Translations under genes and position numbers: made by a program
Notes under the pieces: model-generated
The model's input: the letters and a program-made list of their open reading frames with translations, nothing else
Databases searched by the model: none
What the model was told of the DNA's origin: nothing
DNA from: Amycolatopsis granulosa
GTDB lineage: Bacteria > Actinomycetota > Actinomycetes > Mycobacteriales > Pseudonocardiaceae
Length of the DNA stretch: 64,000 bases
Direction: 5' to 3'
NCBI RefSeq assembly: GCF_011758745.1
Contig: NZ_JAANOV010000001.1
Span: forward strand, 5,084,001 to 5,148,000
Shown: piece after piece, positions 36,017-43,947 of the stretch
Numbering within the stretch: position 1 is the first letter of the stretch
Layout of the letters: each line of letters starts with the position of its first letter

Positions 36017-37039
36017 GTGGACTTCACCCTGGATGCGACCCAGGCCGACATCGCCGCGCTGACCGCGGACGTCCTGGCGCGGGAGCCCGGGCACGCGTGG
36101 CCCGCGCTGGCCAAGGCGGGCCTGCTCGCGCTCGCCGTGCCCGACGAGCTGGGCGGGGACGGGCTGGGCCCGGCGGAGGTCGCCGTGGTGCTCACCGAGG
36201 TCGGCCGGGCGGCCGCGGACGTGCCGGCGCTGGCCGCCCTCGCGCTCGGGGTGCTGCCGCTCGACCGGCTGGGCAGCCCGGAGCAGCGGGCCCGCTGGCT
36301 ACCGGAGATCGCGTCGGGCGAGGCGGTGGTCACGGCCGCGCCGCACGAACCGTCGGCCCCGTTCGTCACCGCGCCGTCCACCGAAGCCGTGCCGGCCGGT
36401 GGGGGATGGGCACTGACCGGCACGAAGACCCTCGTGCCGTCGCTGCCGCAGGCGCGGTGCGTGCTCGTGCCGGCCACCCTGCCGTGGGGCACCGGGGTGT
36501 TCCTGGTCGATCCGCGCGCACCGGGTGCGCAGGTCCGCGGCACCACCCTGCGGCTGACCGGCGTGCGGGCCGGGGAGGCGGACCTGCTGCCCGCGGGCGC
36601 ACCGGCGGACCTGCACCGGTTCGCGCTCGCCGGTGCGGTCGCGCTGGGCGACGGCGCGGTGGCCGGAGCGCTCGCGCTGACGACCGGGCACGTGCGGCGG
36701 CGCGAGCAGTTCGGCCGTCCACTCGCGACGTTCCAGGCGGTGGCCCAGCAGATCGCGGACGTCTACATCATCTCCCGCACGCTGCACCTGGCGGCGCTGT
36801 CGGCGGTGTGGCGGCTCGCCGAGGGGCTGGACCCGGACGAGGACCTGGCGGTCGCGGCGTACTGGCTGGCCGAGGAGGCCCCGCGGGCGCTGGCGCTGTG
36901 CCACCACCTGCACGGTGGGCTCGGTGTCGACGTCACCTACCCGCTGCACCGCCACTACGGGCTGGTCAAGGAGCTCGCCGCGATCGTCGGAGGCGCGGCG
37001 GAGCGGCTGGACCGGCTCGGCGACCTGGTGGAGTGCTGA
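36017..37039 (+). CDS. fadE28: Acyl-CoA dehydrogenase subunit ChsE1 (FadE28)
   Basis: A 340-residue short acyl-CoA dehydrogenase chain, first gene of the side-chain 'igr' operon. It resembles mycobacterial FadE28 (about 339 residues): LLALAVPDELGGDGLGPAEV, VRRREQFGRPLATFQAVAQQ and HHLHGGLGVDVTYPLHRHYG. With FadE29 it forms an alpha2-beta2 enzyme that desaturates the three-carbon side chain of 3-oxo-4-pregnene-20-carboxyl-CoA. The middle lacks the normal FAD/substrate loop (TEPxxGSD), expected because FAD is bound with the partner chain. It overlaps fadE29 by one base (TGATG). Confidence 0.93.
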   Translation: MDFTLDATQADIAALTADVLAREPGHAWPALAKAGLLALAVPDELGGDGLGPAEVAVVLTEVGRAAADVPALAALALGVLPLDRLGSPEQRARWLPEIASGEAVVTAAPHEPSAPFVTAPSTEAVPAGGGWALTGTKTLVPSLPQARCVLVPATLPWGTGVFLVDPRAPGAQVRGTTLRLTGVRAGEADLLPAGAPADLHRFALAGAVALGDGAVAGALALTTGHVRRREQFGRPLATFQAVAQQIADVYIISRTLHLAALSAVWRLAEGLDPDEDLAVAAYWLAEEAPRALALCHHLHGGLGVDVTYPLHRHYGLVKELAAIVGGAAERLDRLGDLVEC

Positions 37040-38181
37040 TGCACGTCGAACTGACCGCGGCGCAACGGAAACTGCGGGACGAGCTGCGCGAGTACTTCGC
37101 CGGGCTGGTCACGCCGGAGGAGCGGCGGGCGCTGCTGCGTGAGCGGCACGGCGAGGTCTACCGCCGCATCGTGCGCCGCATGGGCGCCGACGGGCGGCTG
37201 GGTGTGGGCTGGCCGGCGGAGTACGGCGGCGGCGGATTCGGTGATCTCGAGCAGCACCTGTTCGCCGACGAAGCCGCCCGCGCCGACGTGCAGCTGCCGT
37301 CGGTGACCCTGCAGACCGTCGGGCCGACGCTGCAGGAGTACGGCTCCCCGGAGCAGAAGGCGTTCTTCCTGCCGAAGATCCTGGCCGGTGAGGTGCACTT
37401 CGCGATCGGCTACACCGAACCGGATGCCGGCACCGACCTCGCGTCGCTGCGCACCACCGCGGTGCGGGACGGCGAGTCCTATGTGGTCAACGGGCAGAAG
37501 ATCTTCACCACGGGCGCGCACGACGCCGACTACATCTGGCTCGCGGCGCGCACCGACCCGGACGCGCCCAGGCACCGGGGCATCTCGATCCTCATCGTCG
37601 ACACCCGCGACCCCGGCTACTCCTGGACGCCGATCATCACCTGTGACGGCGCGCACCACGTCAACGCCACCTACTACTCCGGCGTCCGGGTGCCGGTGGC
37701 GATGCGGGTCGGCGCGGAGAACCAGGGCTGGCGGCTGATCACCACGCAGCTCAACCACGAGCGGGTCATGCTCGGCCCGGCCGGCCGGGCCGGCGGACTC
37801 TACGACCGGGTGCGCGCCTGGGCCGCGGAGCGTGGCCTGCTGGAGCGGCCGGACGTGCGGCGGGCGCTGGGGGAGACGCGGGCGGTGGTGCGCATCAACG
37901 AGCTGCTGAACTGGCAGGTGGCGGGTGCGGCCCTGGACGTCGCGGACGCCTCCGCGACGAAGGTGTTCGGCTCCGAGCGCATCCAGCGGATCGCGCGGCT
38001 GATGGAGGAGATCGTGGCACGACACGGTGACCTGTCCGATCCGGGCACCGCGGAACTGGCGGACTGGCTCGACGTGCTGGCGCGGCGGAACCTCGTCCTC
38101 ACCTTCGGTGGCGGCGTCAACGAGATCCAGCGCGAGCTGATCGCCACCGCCGGGCTGGGGCTGCCGAGGGTGCCGCGATGA
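37039..38181 (+). CDS. fadE29: Acyl-CoA dehydrogenase subunit ChsE2 (FadE29)
   Basis: A 380-residue partner of FadE28. It has the substrate/FAD loop YTEPDAGTDLASLRT (about residues 132-146), NGQKIFTTGAHDADYIWLAA, LNHERVMLGPAGR and the C-terminal FGGGVNEIQRELIA. The two subunits together make the active dehydrogenase for the last side-chain cycle. Tight overlap with both neighbours supports equimolar translation. Confidence 0.94.
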   Translation: MHVELTAAQRKLRDELREYFAGLVTPEERRALLRERHGEVYRRIVRRMGADGRLGVGWPAEYGGGGFGDLEQHLFADEAARADVQLPSVTLQTVGPTLQEYGSPEQKAFFLPKILAGEVHFAIGYTEPDAGTDLASLRTTAVRDGESYVVNGQKIFTTGAHDADYIWLAARTDPDAPRHRGISILIVDTRDPGYSWTPIITCDGAHHVNATYYSGVRVPVAMRVGAENQGWRLITTQLNHERVMLGPAGRAGGLYDRVRAWAAERGLLERPDVRRALGETRAVVRINELLNWQVAGAALDVADASATKVFGSERIQRIARLMEEIVARHGDLSDPGTAELADWLDVLARRNLVLTFGGGVNEIQRELIATAGLGLPRVPR

Positions 38182-39059
38182 GCATCGAAGCAGCCGCGGC
38201 GCGCATCGCCGCCCAGGGCGAGTCGTCCCCGCGGCTGGCACGTGATCCGGTGAACCAGGCGATGATCAACAACTGGGTGGAGGCCATCGGCGACACCGAC
38301 CCGCGCTACCGCCGCGGGGTCGCGCCACCGGCGATGGTGCAGGTGTGGACGATGCCCGGCCTGCACGGGCAGCGTGCCGCGGACGACCCGCTGGGTGCGA
38401 TGATGAGCGTGCTCGACGAGGCCGGCTACACCTCGGTGGTCGCGACCAACTCCGAGCAGACCTACCACCGCTACCTGCGCGTCGGCGAGCACGTCTCGGC
38501 GTCCACGGCGCTGGAGTCGGTGGTGGGTCCGAAGCGGACCGCGCTGGGCGAGGGCTGGTTCGTCACCACGCGCACGTCCTTCCACGTCGGCGGGGAACTG
38601 GTCGCCGACATGCTGTTCCGGGTGCTCAAGTTCGCGCCACCACCGGCACAGCCGGCACCGGCGGCGCCGGGTGTGCTGCGGCCGGTGATCAGCCGGGACA
38701 CCGAGTTCTTCTGGGCGGGCACGAAGGCCGGTGAGCTGCGGATCCAGCGGTGGGGCGAGACCCTGCGGCACCCGCCGGGACCGATGCCGCCGGACGGTGA
38801 CCTCGACGCGCAGCCCGGCTGGGTGGTGGCGAGCGGCCGCGGCACCGTCCACAGCTACGTCGTGCACCACCGTCCGGCGGTGCCCGGCCGGGAGCCGCCG
38901 TTCGTGATCGCGCTGGTCGAACTGGAGGAGGGGGTCCGCATGCTGGGTGAACTGGTCGGCGCCGATCCGGCGGAGGTCTGCATCGGACTACCGGTGACCG
39001 TCACCTTCGTGACCGTGGACGACGACCTGACCCTGCCGGCCTGGCGGGTGGCGCGATGA
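38178..39059 (+). CDS. chsH2: ChsH2: MaoC-like hydratase subunit with DUF35 domain
   Basis: A 293-residue two-domain protein. The N-terminal MaoC hot-dog half includes GVAPPAMVQVWTMPGL and TNSEQTYHRYLRVGEH. The C-terminal DUF35 OB-fold half (from about residue 165) includes DTEFFWAGTKAGELRIQRW and LRHPPGPMPPD. Known: ChsH1-ChsH2 hydrates the C17 side-chain enoyl-CoA, and the DUF35 part binds the aldolase Ltp2. The zinc-binding cysteines found in many DUF35 proteins are absent here. It starts inside the end of fadE29 (ATGA). Confidence 0.93.
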   Translation: MSIEAAAARIAAQGESSPRLARDPVNQAMINNWVEAIGDTDPRYRRGVAPPAMVQVWTMPGLHGQRAADDPLGAMMSVLDEAGYTSVVATNSEQTYHRYLRVGEHVSASTALESVVGPKRTALGEGWFVTTRTSFHVGGELVADMLFRVLKFAPPPAQPAPAAPGVLRPVISRDTEFFWAGTKAGELRIQRWGETLRHPPGPMPPDGDLDAQPGWVVASGRGTVHSYVVHHRPAVPGREPPFVIALVELEEGVRMLGELVGADPAEVCIGLPVTVTFVTVDDDLTLPAWRVAR

Positions 39060-39442
39060 TCGCCGCCGGCACCGAGCTGCCCGAACTGGCCTTCGACGTC
39101 ACGCCGACGTTCGTGATCAGCACCGCGCTGGCCACCCGGGACTTCCAGGACGTGCACCACGACCGGGACGCGGCCGTCGCGCGCGGCTCGGCGGACATCT
39201 TCCTCAACATCCTCACCGACACCGGGCTGGTGCAGCGGTTCGTCACCGGATGGGCCGGGCCGGACGCGCTGGTGCGGTCGATCAGGATCAAGCTGGGGGT
39301 GCCGTGTTACGCGGGGGACCGGCTGGTGTTCACCGGCCGGGTCCGTTCGGTCGAGGGCCGCGTGGCGGTCGTCGAGGTGACCGGGACCGGGAAACTGGGG
39401 GCGCACGTGAGCGGGACGGTGACCGTGGAGCTGGACTCATGA
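39056..39442 (+). CDS. chsH1: ChsH1: MaoC-like enoyl-CoA hydratase catalytic subunit
   Basis: A 128-residue single hot-dog protein. RDFQDVHHDRDAAVARGS carries the hydratase Asp/His pair (around residues 28-36), which ChsH2 lacks in this form. It works in the ChsH1-ChsH2 tetramer making the 17-hydroxy-acyl-CoA. ATGA overlaps join it to both neighbours. Length agrees with mycobacterial Rv3541c. Confidence 0.93.
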   Translation: MIAAGTELPELAFDVTPTFVISTALATRDFQDVHHDRDAAVARGSADIFLNILTDTGLVQRFVTGWAGPDALVRSIRIKLGVPCYAGDRLVFTGRVRSVEGRVAVVEVTGTGKLGAHVSGTVTVELDS

Positions 39443-40608
39443 GCCTGCGGGGCAAGGCGGCGATCGCCGGCATCGGCGCGACCGAGTTCTCCAAGGACTC
39501 CGGGCGCAGCGAGCTGCGGCTGGCGGCCGAGGCGGTGCGCGCCGCGCTGGACGACGCCGGGTTGCGTCCGTCCGATGTGGATGGTCTGGTGTCGTTCACC
39601 ATGGACGGCAACGCCGAGATCGCGGTGGCGCGGGAGCTGGGCATCCCGGAGCTGACGTTCTTCAGCCGCGTCCACTACGGCGGCGGCGCGGCGGCCGCGA
39701 CCGTGCAGCAGGCGGCGATGGCGGTCGCGACCGGCGTGGCCGAGGTGGTGGTCGCCTACCGGGCGTTCAACGAGCGCTCCGGGCACCGGTTCGGTCAGGT
39801 GTCGGCGGCGGCGGCGGGGCAGGTCAACTCCTCCGGGGTGGACAACGCGTTCCACTACCCGATGGGGCTGGCCACGCCGGCGGCCACCGTGGCGATGGTC
39901 GCGCAGCGGTATCTGCACGAGTACGGCGCCTCGACCGAGGACTTCGGCCGCATCGCCGTGCTGGACCGCAAGCACGCGGCGACCAACCCGAACGCGTGGT
40001 TCCACGGCAAGCCCATCACGCTCGAGGAGCACCAGGCGTCGAAGTGGATCGCCGAGCCGCTGCGGCTGCTGGACTGCTGCCAGGAATCCGACGGCGGGGT
40101 CGCCCTGGTGATCACGAGTGTGGCGCGGGCGCGGGACCTGCGGCGGAAACCGGCGGTGATCGCGGCGGCGGCGCAGGGCAGCGGTCCGGACCAGTACGTG
40201 ATGACCAGCTACTACCGGGACGAGCTCACGCAACTGCCCGAGATGGGCGTGGTGGCGCGGCAGCTGTGGGCGCAGGCCGGGGTGGGGCCGACGGAGGTGG
40301 ACGTGGCGGTGCTCTACGACCACTTCACGCCGTACGTGCTGATGCAGCTGGAGGAGCTGGGCTTCTGCGGGCGGGGTGAGGCGGCCGGTTTCGTCGCGTC
40401 CGGCGCGCTGGAACTGGACGGTGCGCTGCCGCTCAACCCGCACGGCGGTCAGCTCGGCGAGGCCTACATCCACGGCATGAACGGCATCGCCGAGGGCGTC
40501 CGGCAGATCCGCGGCGAGTCGTGCAACCAGGTGGCGTCGGTGGAGCACGTTCTCGTCACGGCTGGCACCGGGGTGCCGACGAGCGGGCTGGTGCTGGCTC
40601 AGTCGTAG
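39439..40608 (+). CDS. ltp2: Ltp2, side-chain retro-aldolase (thiolase fold)
   Basis: A 389-residue thiolase-superfamily protein named as lipid-transfer protein. In the sterol pathway it cleaves 17-hydroxy-3-oxo-4-pregnene-20-carboxyl-CoA to androstenedione and propionyl-CoA, in complex with the ChsH2 DUF35 domain. Motifs are AIAGIGATEFSKDSGRSELR, CCQESDGGVALVI, VAVLYDHFTPYVLMQLEELG, NPHGGQLGEAYIHGMNG and CNQVASVEHVLVTAGTGVP. The thiolase nucleophile Cys motif is replaced (HYGGGAAAA), as expected for an aldolase. The ATG at 39439 overlaps the chsH1 stop; its 3' end overlaps a small opposing ORF by 10 bases. Confidence 0.93.
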   Translation: MSLRGKAAIAGIGATEFSKDSGRSELRLAAEAVRAALDDAGLRPSDVDGLVSFTMDGNAEIAVARELGIPELTFFSRVHYGGGAAAATVQQAAMAVATGVAEVVVAYRAFNERSGHRFGQVSAAAAGQVNSSGVDNAFHYPMGLATPAATVAMVAQRYLHEYGASTEDFGRIAVLDRKHAATNPNAWFHGKPITLEEHQASKWIAEPLRLLDCCQESDGGVALVITSVARARDLRRKPAVIAAAAQGSGPDQYVMTSYYRDELTQLPEMGVVARQLWAQAGVGPTEVDVAVLYDHFTPYVLMQLEELGFCGRGEAAGFVASGALELDGALPLNPHGGQLGEAYIHGMNGIAEGVRQIRGESCNQVASVEHVLVTAGTGVPTSGLVLAQS

Positions 40609-40730
40609 CCGCGGACGAGGTGGCTCTCGTCGTCCACGGGCAGTGTTTCGGGCACGGTCCCGGGTGCCGTGCCGAGCGGCTCGCCGTCGAGGTCGGGCGC
40701 CGGGTCGGTGATCGGTTCGGTGCGGGTCAT
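40599..40730 (-). CDS. Small acidic ORF (43 aa), tail-to-tail with ltp2
   Basis: A 43-residue acidic, Pro/Thr/Glu-rich peptide (starts MTRTEPITDPAPDLDGEPLG, ends DDESHLVRGYD). The ATG at 40730 has a good purine-rich site (GGACGGAGAA) directly upstream, which the longer in-frame start lacks. There are no Cys residues and no hydrophobic segment. The neighbouring gene beyond a 214-base gap is divergent. I do not recognise it. It could be a regulatory micropeptide or RiPP-like precursor, but no modification enzymes lie next to it; a chance ORF is also possible. Confidence 0.4.
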   Translation of the reverse strand: MTRTEPITDPAPDLDGEPLGTAPGTVPETLPVDDESHLVRGYD

Positions 40731-40944
40731 CGTTCTCCGTCCTTCCTGACTTCGCCTGCCTGGTGTGGTTCCCGTCACATCTGCCGTGAAACGCACTGTC
40801 AGCGCATGGGGGGAACCCGCCCCCGGGTGGCTCCGCACCCGGATGCCGGTGCGGCGACGCGTCACCGGCTGCGTCGTCTCATGGTGTGGAATTCACCGGG
40901 TTGACCGCTAGCGCGCCGGCGGGGCCGTGCGCGAACTTGGGGGC

Positions 40945-41505
40945 ATGCACATCCCGGCCGCCCTCGCGTGGAGTTTGACCGTGGCGTTCGCGCTGCTGGC
41001 CGTGCCCAGCCTGGCGCGGCTGGTCCGCCTGGACGCGCTGACCACGACCCCGGACACCCGTCAGATGGACCTCGCCGAGCTGCTGATGGTCCTGGCGATG
41101 CTCGCGATGGTCTCGCCGCTCGGCGGGCCCATCCCGGCGGCCGGGTGGCAGGCGATCCTCGTGCTCACCGCGGGCTGGTTCCTCGTCGCCGCGCTGCGCG
41201 GGCGGCGCTGCTGCGCCCTGCACCACCTGGTGTCCGCCGCCGCGATGCTCTACATGATCACCGCGATGCCCGGCCACCACGACCACGGTCCGTGGCTGTC
41301 CATGGCGGGCCAGCCGGTCAAGCTCGCCTGGCCGGTGCTCGCCCTCGCCGCGATCGCCTACTTCGCGGTGGACAGCGTGCGCGCCGGGCTGCTGGGCGTG
41401 CGCTGGGCGCGCACGGAGAGTTTGCGCGACCACCGCGCGTCCCGCCAGGTCTGCCGGGCGCTGATGGGCGCCGGCATGGCCTACATGCTGATCACCGGTC
41501 TGTAG
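40945..41505 (+). CDS. DUF5134 membrane protein
   Basis: A 186-residue protein with about five hydrophobic spans. It has a Met-rich segment (MDLAELLMVLAMLAMV) and a His-rich loop (MPGHHDHGPW, about residue 108). These are typical of the DUF5134 family in actinomycetes and reminiscent of copper-handling membrane proteins; the latter is only a guess. TTGACC near 40900 may be its -35 box. No KstR box is present, so it seems to be an unrelated gene between two sterol operons. Confidence 0.75.
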   Translation: MHIPAALAWSLTVAFALLAVPSLARLVRLDALTTTPDTRQMDLAELLMVLAMLAMVSPLGGPIPAAGWQAILVLTAGWFLVAALRGRRCCALHHLVSAAAMLYMITAMPGHHDHGPWLSMAGQPVKLAWPVLALAAIAYFAVDSVRAGLLGVRWARTESLRDHRASRQVCRALMGAGMAYMLITGL

Positions 41506-41547
41506 GCACCAGCGGCGTGACACCGGTATCCACACATCGCCGATCTC

Positions 41548-42561
41548 CTACTCGTAGCTGACCGACACCTCGTCGGTCAACGGCACCGACTGGCAGGCCA
41601 GCACGATGCCGTCGGCGATGTCCTCGGCGTCCAGGACCTCGTTGTTCAGCATCTTCACCTCGCCGGAGGCGATGCGGCAGGCACACGCGCTGCATTGCCC
41701 CTCGCGGCAGGAGTACGGCGCGTCCAGCCCGGCGGCCAGCAGGACGTCGAGCAGTTTCTGCTGCCGGGGCCAGGAGAGCGAGTGCTGCGCACCGTCCAGA
41801 TCGACCGACAGCGCGGTCGTCCCGCCCGTCGCCGGCGCGGCCGCCGCACCCTTGTCCTCGAAGGGGTTCCCGCCCAGCGACACGAACCGTTCCAGGTGGA
41901 TCCGCCGGCGCGGCAGGCCGAGGTCCCGCAGCGCCTGCCGCCCGGCGGTCATGAACGCCTCGGGCCCGCACAGGAACGCGTCGAACTCCGCGTACGGCCG
42001 GGCCAGCTCGCGCAACTGGGTCACCGACGGCAGCCCCTGCACACTCTCCAGCCAGTGCACCAGGACCAGCCGATCCGGGTGCTGCCGCGCCAGCGCGGCC
42101 AGTTCCCGGGCGAAGATCACCGACGATTCGTCCCGGTTGGCGTAGACCAGCACGATCCGGCCACCGCCGGCGGCCAGCGCGGACTTCAGGATCGACATCA
42201 CCGGGGTGATCCCGCTGCCACCGGCCAGCAGCAGCAGGTCGGCGTCCAGCGACTCCGGGGTGAACACCCCCGCCGGCGGCAGCACGTCCACAGTGGATCC
42301 CGCGCGGACGTTGTCGCACAACCAGTTCGAGCCGTACCCGTCGGCGGTGCGCTTCACCGTCACCTTCAGCCGCGAGCCCTCGTGCGGGGCGCTGGACAAC
42401 GAGTAGCACCGCGCCGCCGCACCCGCCCGCAGCGTCAGGAACTGTCCCGGGCGGTACCGGAACTCCGCGGCGTGCTCGGCCGGCACGTCGAACACGATCG
42501 AGGACGCCTGCGCCGTTTCGGCGATCACCTCGGCGACGGTCAGCGGATAGCTATCCGGCAT
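41548..42561 (-). CDS. kshB: KshB, reductase of 3-ketosteroid 9alpha-hydroxylase
   Basis: A 337-residue electron-transfer protein passing electrons from NADH to the oxygenase KshA. Order: FAD-binding domain (RYRPGQFLTLR; RCYSLSSAPHEG), NAD domain (LLLLAGGSGITPVMSILKSA, about residues 110-129) and a C-terminal plant-type [2Fe-2S] ferredoxin (SCREGQCSACACRI with a fourth Cys in VLACQS). Length is close to Rv3571. Its ATG at 42561 lies inside the end of the 88-residue gene (11-base overlap), and the operon order is kstD-kshA-88 aa-kshB. Confidence 0.93.
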   Translation of the reverse strand: MPDSYPLTVAEVIAETAQASSIVFDVPAEHAAEFRYRPGQFLTLRAGAAARCYSLSSAPHEGSRLKVTVKRTADGYGSNWLCDNVRAGSTVDVLPPAGVFTPESLDADLLLLAGGSGITPVMSILKSALAAGGGRIVLVYANRDESSVIFARELAALARQHPDRLVLVHWLESVQGLPSVTQLRELARPYAEFDAFLCGPEAFMTAGRQALRDLGLPRRRIHLERFVSLGGNPFEDKGAAAAPATGGTTALSVDLDGAQHSLSWPRQQKLLDVLLAAGLDAPYSCREGQCSACACRIASGEVKMLNNEVLDAEDIADGIVLACQSVPLTDEVSVSYE

Positions 42562-42817
42562 CGAGAACCCCGAACTCCCCGCCCCGCACCGCCGCCCCGA
42601 TGCTGTCCACCAGCTTCGGGCAGGTGTCCAGCAGCGCGGTGGGCGCACCGCCCGCGGCGTGCTCGGCGAACACCGGGCAGCTGCCGGCGTCGCTGGTCCA
42701 CTGGATGCTGGTGTGCTTGAGGCTGTTCTTCTTCACCAGCACCCGCGTGCCGCACGACGCGCAGGCGTGCGGCCGCATCCCGCCGGCGAGGAACTCGGTG
42801 CGCTCGGCCGTCGTCAT
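42551..42817 (-). CDS. Uncharacterised 88-aa cysteine protein between kshA and kshB
   Basis: An 88-residue protein starting MTTAERTEFLAGGMRPHACA, translated from an ATGA overlap with kshA and overlapping the kshB start by 11 bases. Four cysteines are spaced C19-x2-C22-x24-C47-x18-C66, with His18 and His35 nearby. The first pair sits in ACASCGTRV, which looks like half a zinc ribbon or iron-sulfur knuckle. The middle KHTSIQWTSDAGSCPVFAEH reads as conserved. Its fixed place between the oxygenase and its reductase suggests an accessory, assembly or electron-transfer role in 9alpha-hydroxylation. I do not recognise a named family. Confidence 0.75.
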   Translation of the reverse strand: MTTAERTEFLAGGMRPHACASCGTRVLVKKNSLKHTSIQWTSDAGSCPVFAEHAAGGAPTALLDTCPKLVDSIGAAVRGGEFGVLDAG

Positions 42818-43947
42818 CCGGCGATCCCCGCCTCCTGCTGCCGGGCCAGGTTCTCGGCCACCTCCCGCGCCCACACCTCGTTGGCCCTGGTGGTGTCCAC
42901 CTCGAACTCGAACCGGCGCGTCATGTCCTCGGTGACGTCCTCGGCGTCCACGTAGAACTGCTCGTACCAGCGGCGCAGCTGGTAGACCGGGCCGTCCTCC
43001 TCGCACAGCAGCGGGTTGTCGATCCGGGTCTTGTTCTTCCAGATCTCCACGTCCTGCAGGAACCCCACGCCGATGCTCCGGGCGAACTTGCCGGCGATCT
43101 TGTCCGCCTGCTCGTCCGAGACGCCCGGCAGTTTCTTCACGCTCACGCCCCACTGCAGGACGAAGGAGTCCGGCGTGACCGGGTAGTGGCAGTTGATCAG
43201 CACGTTCTCGATCTCGAAGCCCCGGTAGGTGTTGAGCAGCTTGTTGATCATGTACGACGGCCCGAAGTAGCTCGCCTCGGAGCGCAGCAGGTTGTCCTCG
43301 CCGCCGTAGTTGGACGCCATCCCGGCGTCCGGGCGGCCCTTGGTATTGAGGTACTGCGTCGCGATGTGGCCCTCGAACACGTTCTTGAAGTAGGTCGGGA
43401 ACGCGTAGTGGATGTAGAAGAAGTGGGCCATGTCCACCATGTTGTCGATGATCTCGCGGCAGTTGGAGCCCTCGATCAGCACCGAGTCCCAGGTCCAGTT
43501 GCTCCACTCGCCGGTGAAGACGCCCTCGATCCGCGGGATCACCACGTCCGCCGGCGGTGGGTTGCCCTGCGGGTCGTGCCACACGAACAGCTGCTTGTTC
43601 TCCTCCAGCGCGAGCCACGACCGGGTGCGGGCACGCAGCGGAACCCGTTTGGCGTAGGGGATCGACACGCACTTGCCGTTGCCGCCCCAGCGCCAGTCGT
43701 GGAACGGGCAGGCGACCTCGTTGCCCTTGACGCTGCCCTGGCTCAGGTCACCGCCCATGTGGCGGCAGTAGGCGTCCAGGACGTGCAGCGTGCCGTCCGC
43801 GTCGGCGAACACCACCAGCTTGGTGCCGAACGCGTTGACGGCGTGTGGTTTCCCGTCCCGGAAGGTTTCGGCCAGCCCCAGGCAGTGCCAGCCGCGGGCG
43901 AACCGCGCCGGCGGCGCACCCGCGTCGATCGTGCGGACTTCAGTCAT
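42814..43947 (-). CDS. kshA: KshA, oxygenase of 3-ketosteroid 9alpha-hydroxylase
   Basis: A 377-residue Rieske non-haem iron monooxygenase that hydroxylates C9 of androsta(die)nedione, which with KstD opens ring B. The Rieske ligands C-x-H and C-x2-H are in YCRHMGGDLSQ and EVACPFHDWRW. The mononuclear iron site is in DNMVDMAHFFYIHYAFP (D-x2-H-x4-H region). There are two adjacent ATGs: 43950 is three bases and 43947 six bases after GGAGG, so I use 43947, which forms TGATG with the kstD stop. Confidence 0.95.
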   Translation of the reverse strand: MTEVRTIDAGAPPARFARGWHCLGLAETFRDGKPHAVNAFGTKLVVFADADGTLHVLDAYCRHMGGDLSQGSVKGNEVACPFHDWRWGGNGKCVSIPYAKRVPLRARTRSWLALEENKQLFVWHDPQGNPPPADVVIPRIEGVFTGEWSNWTWDSVLIEGSNCREIIDNMVDMAHFFYIHYAFPTYFKNVFEGHIATQYLNTKGRPDAGMASNYGGEDNLLRSEASYFGPSYMINKLLNTYRGFEIENVLINCHYPVTPDSFVLQWGVSVKKLPGVSDEQADKIAGKFARSIGVGFLQDVEIWKNKTRIDNPLLCEEDGPVYQLRRWYEQFYVDAEDVTEDMTRRFEFEVDTTRANEVWAREVAENLARQQEAGIAG

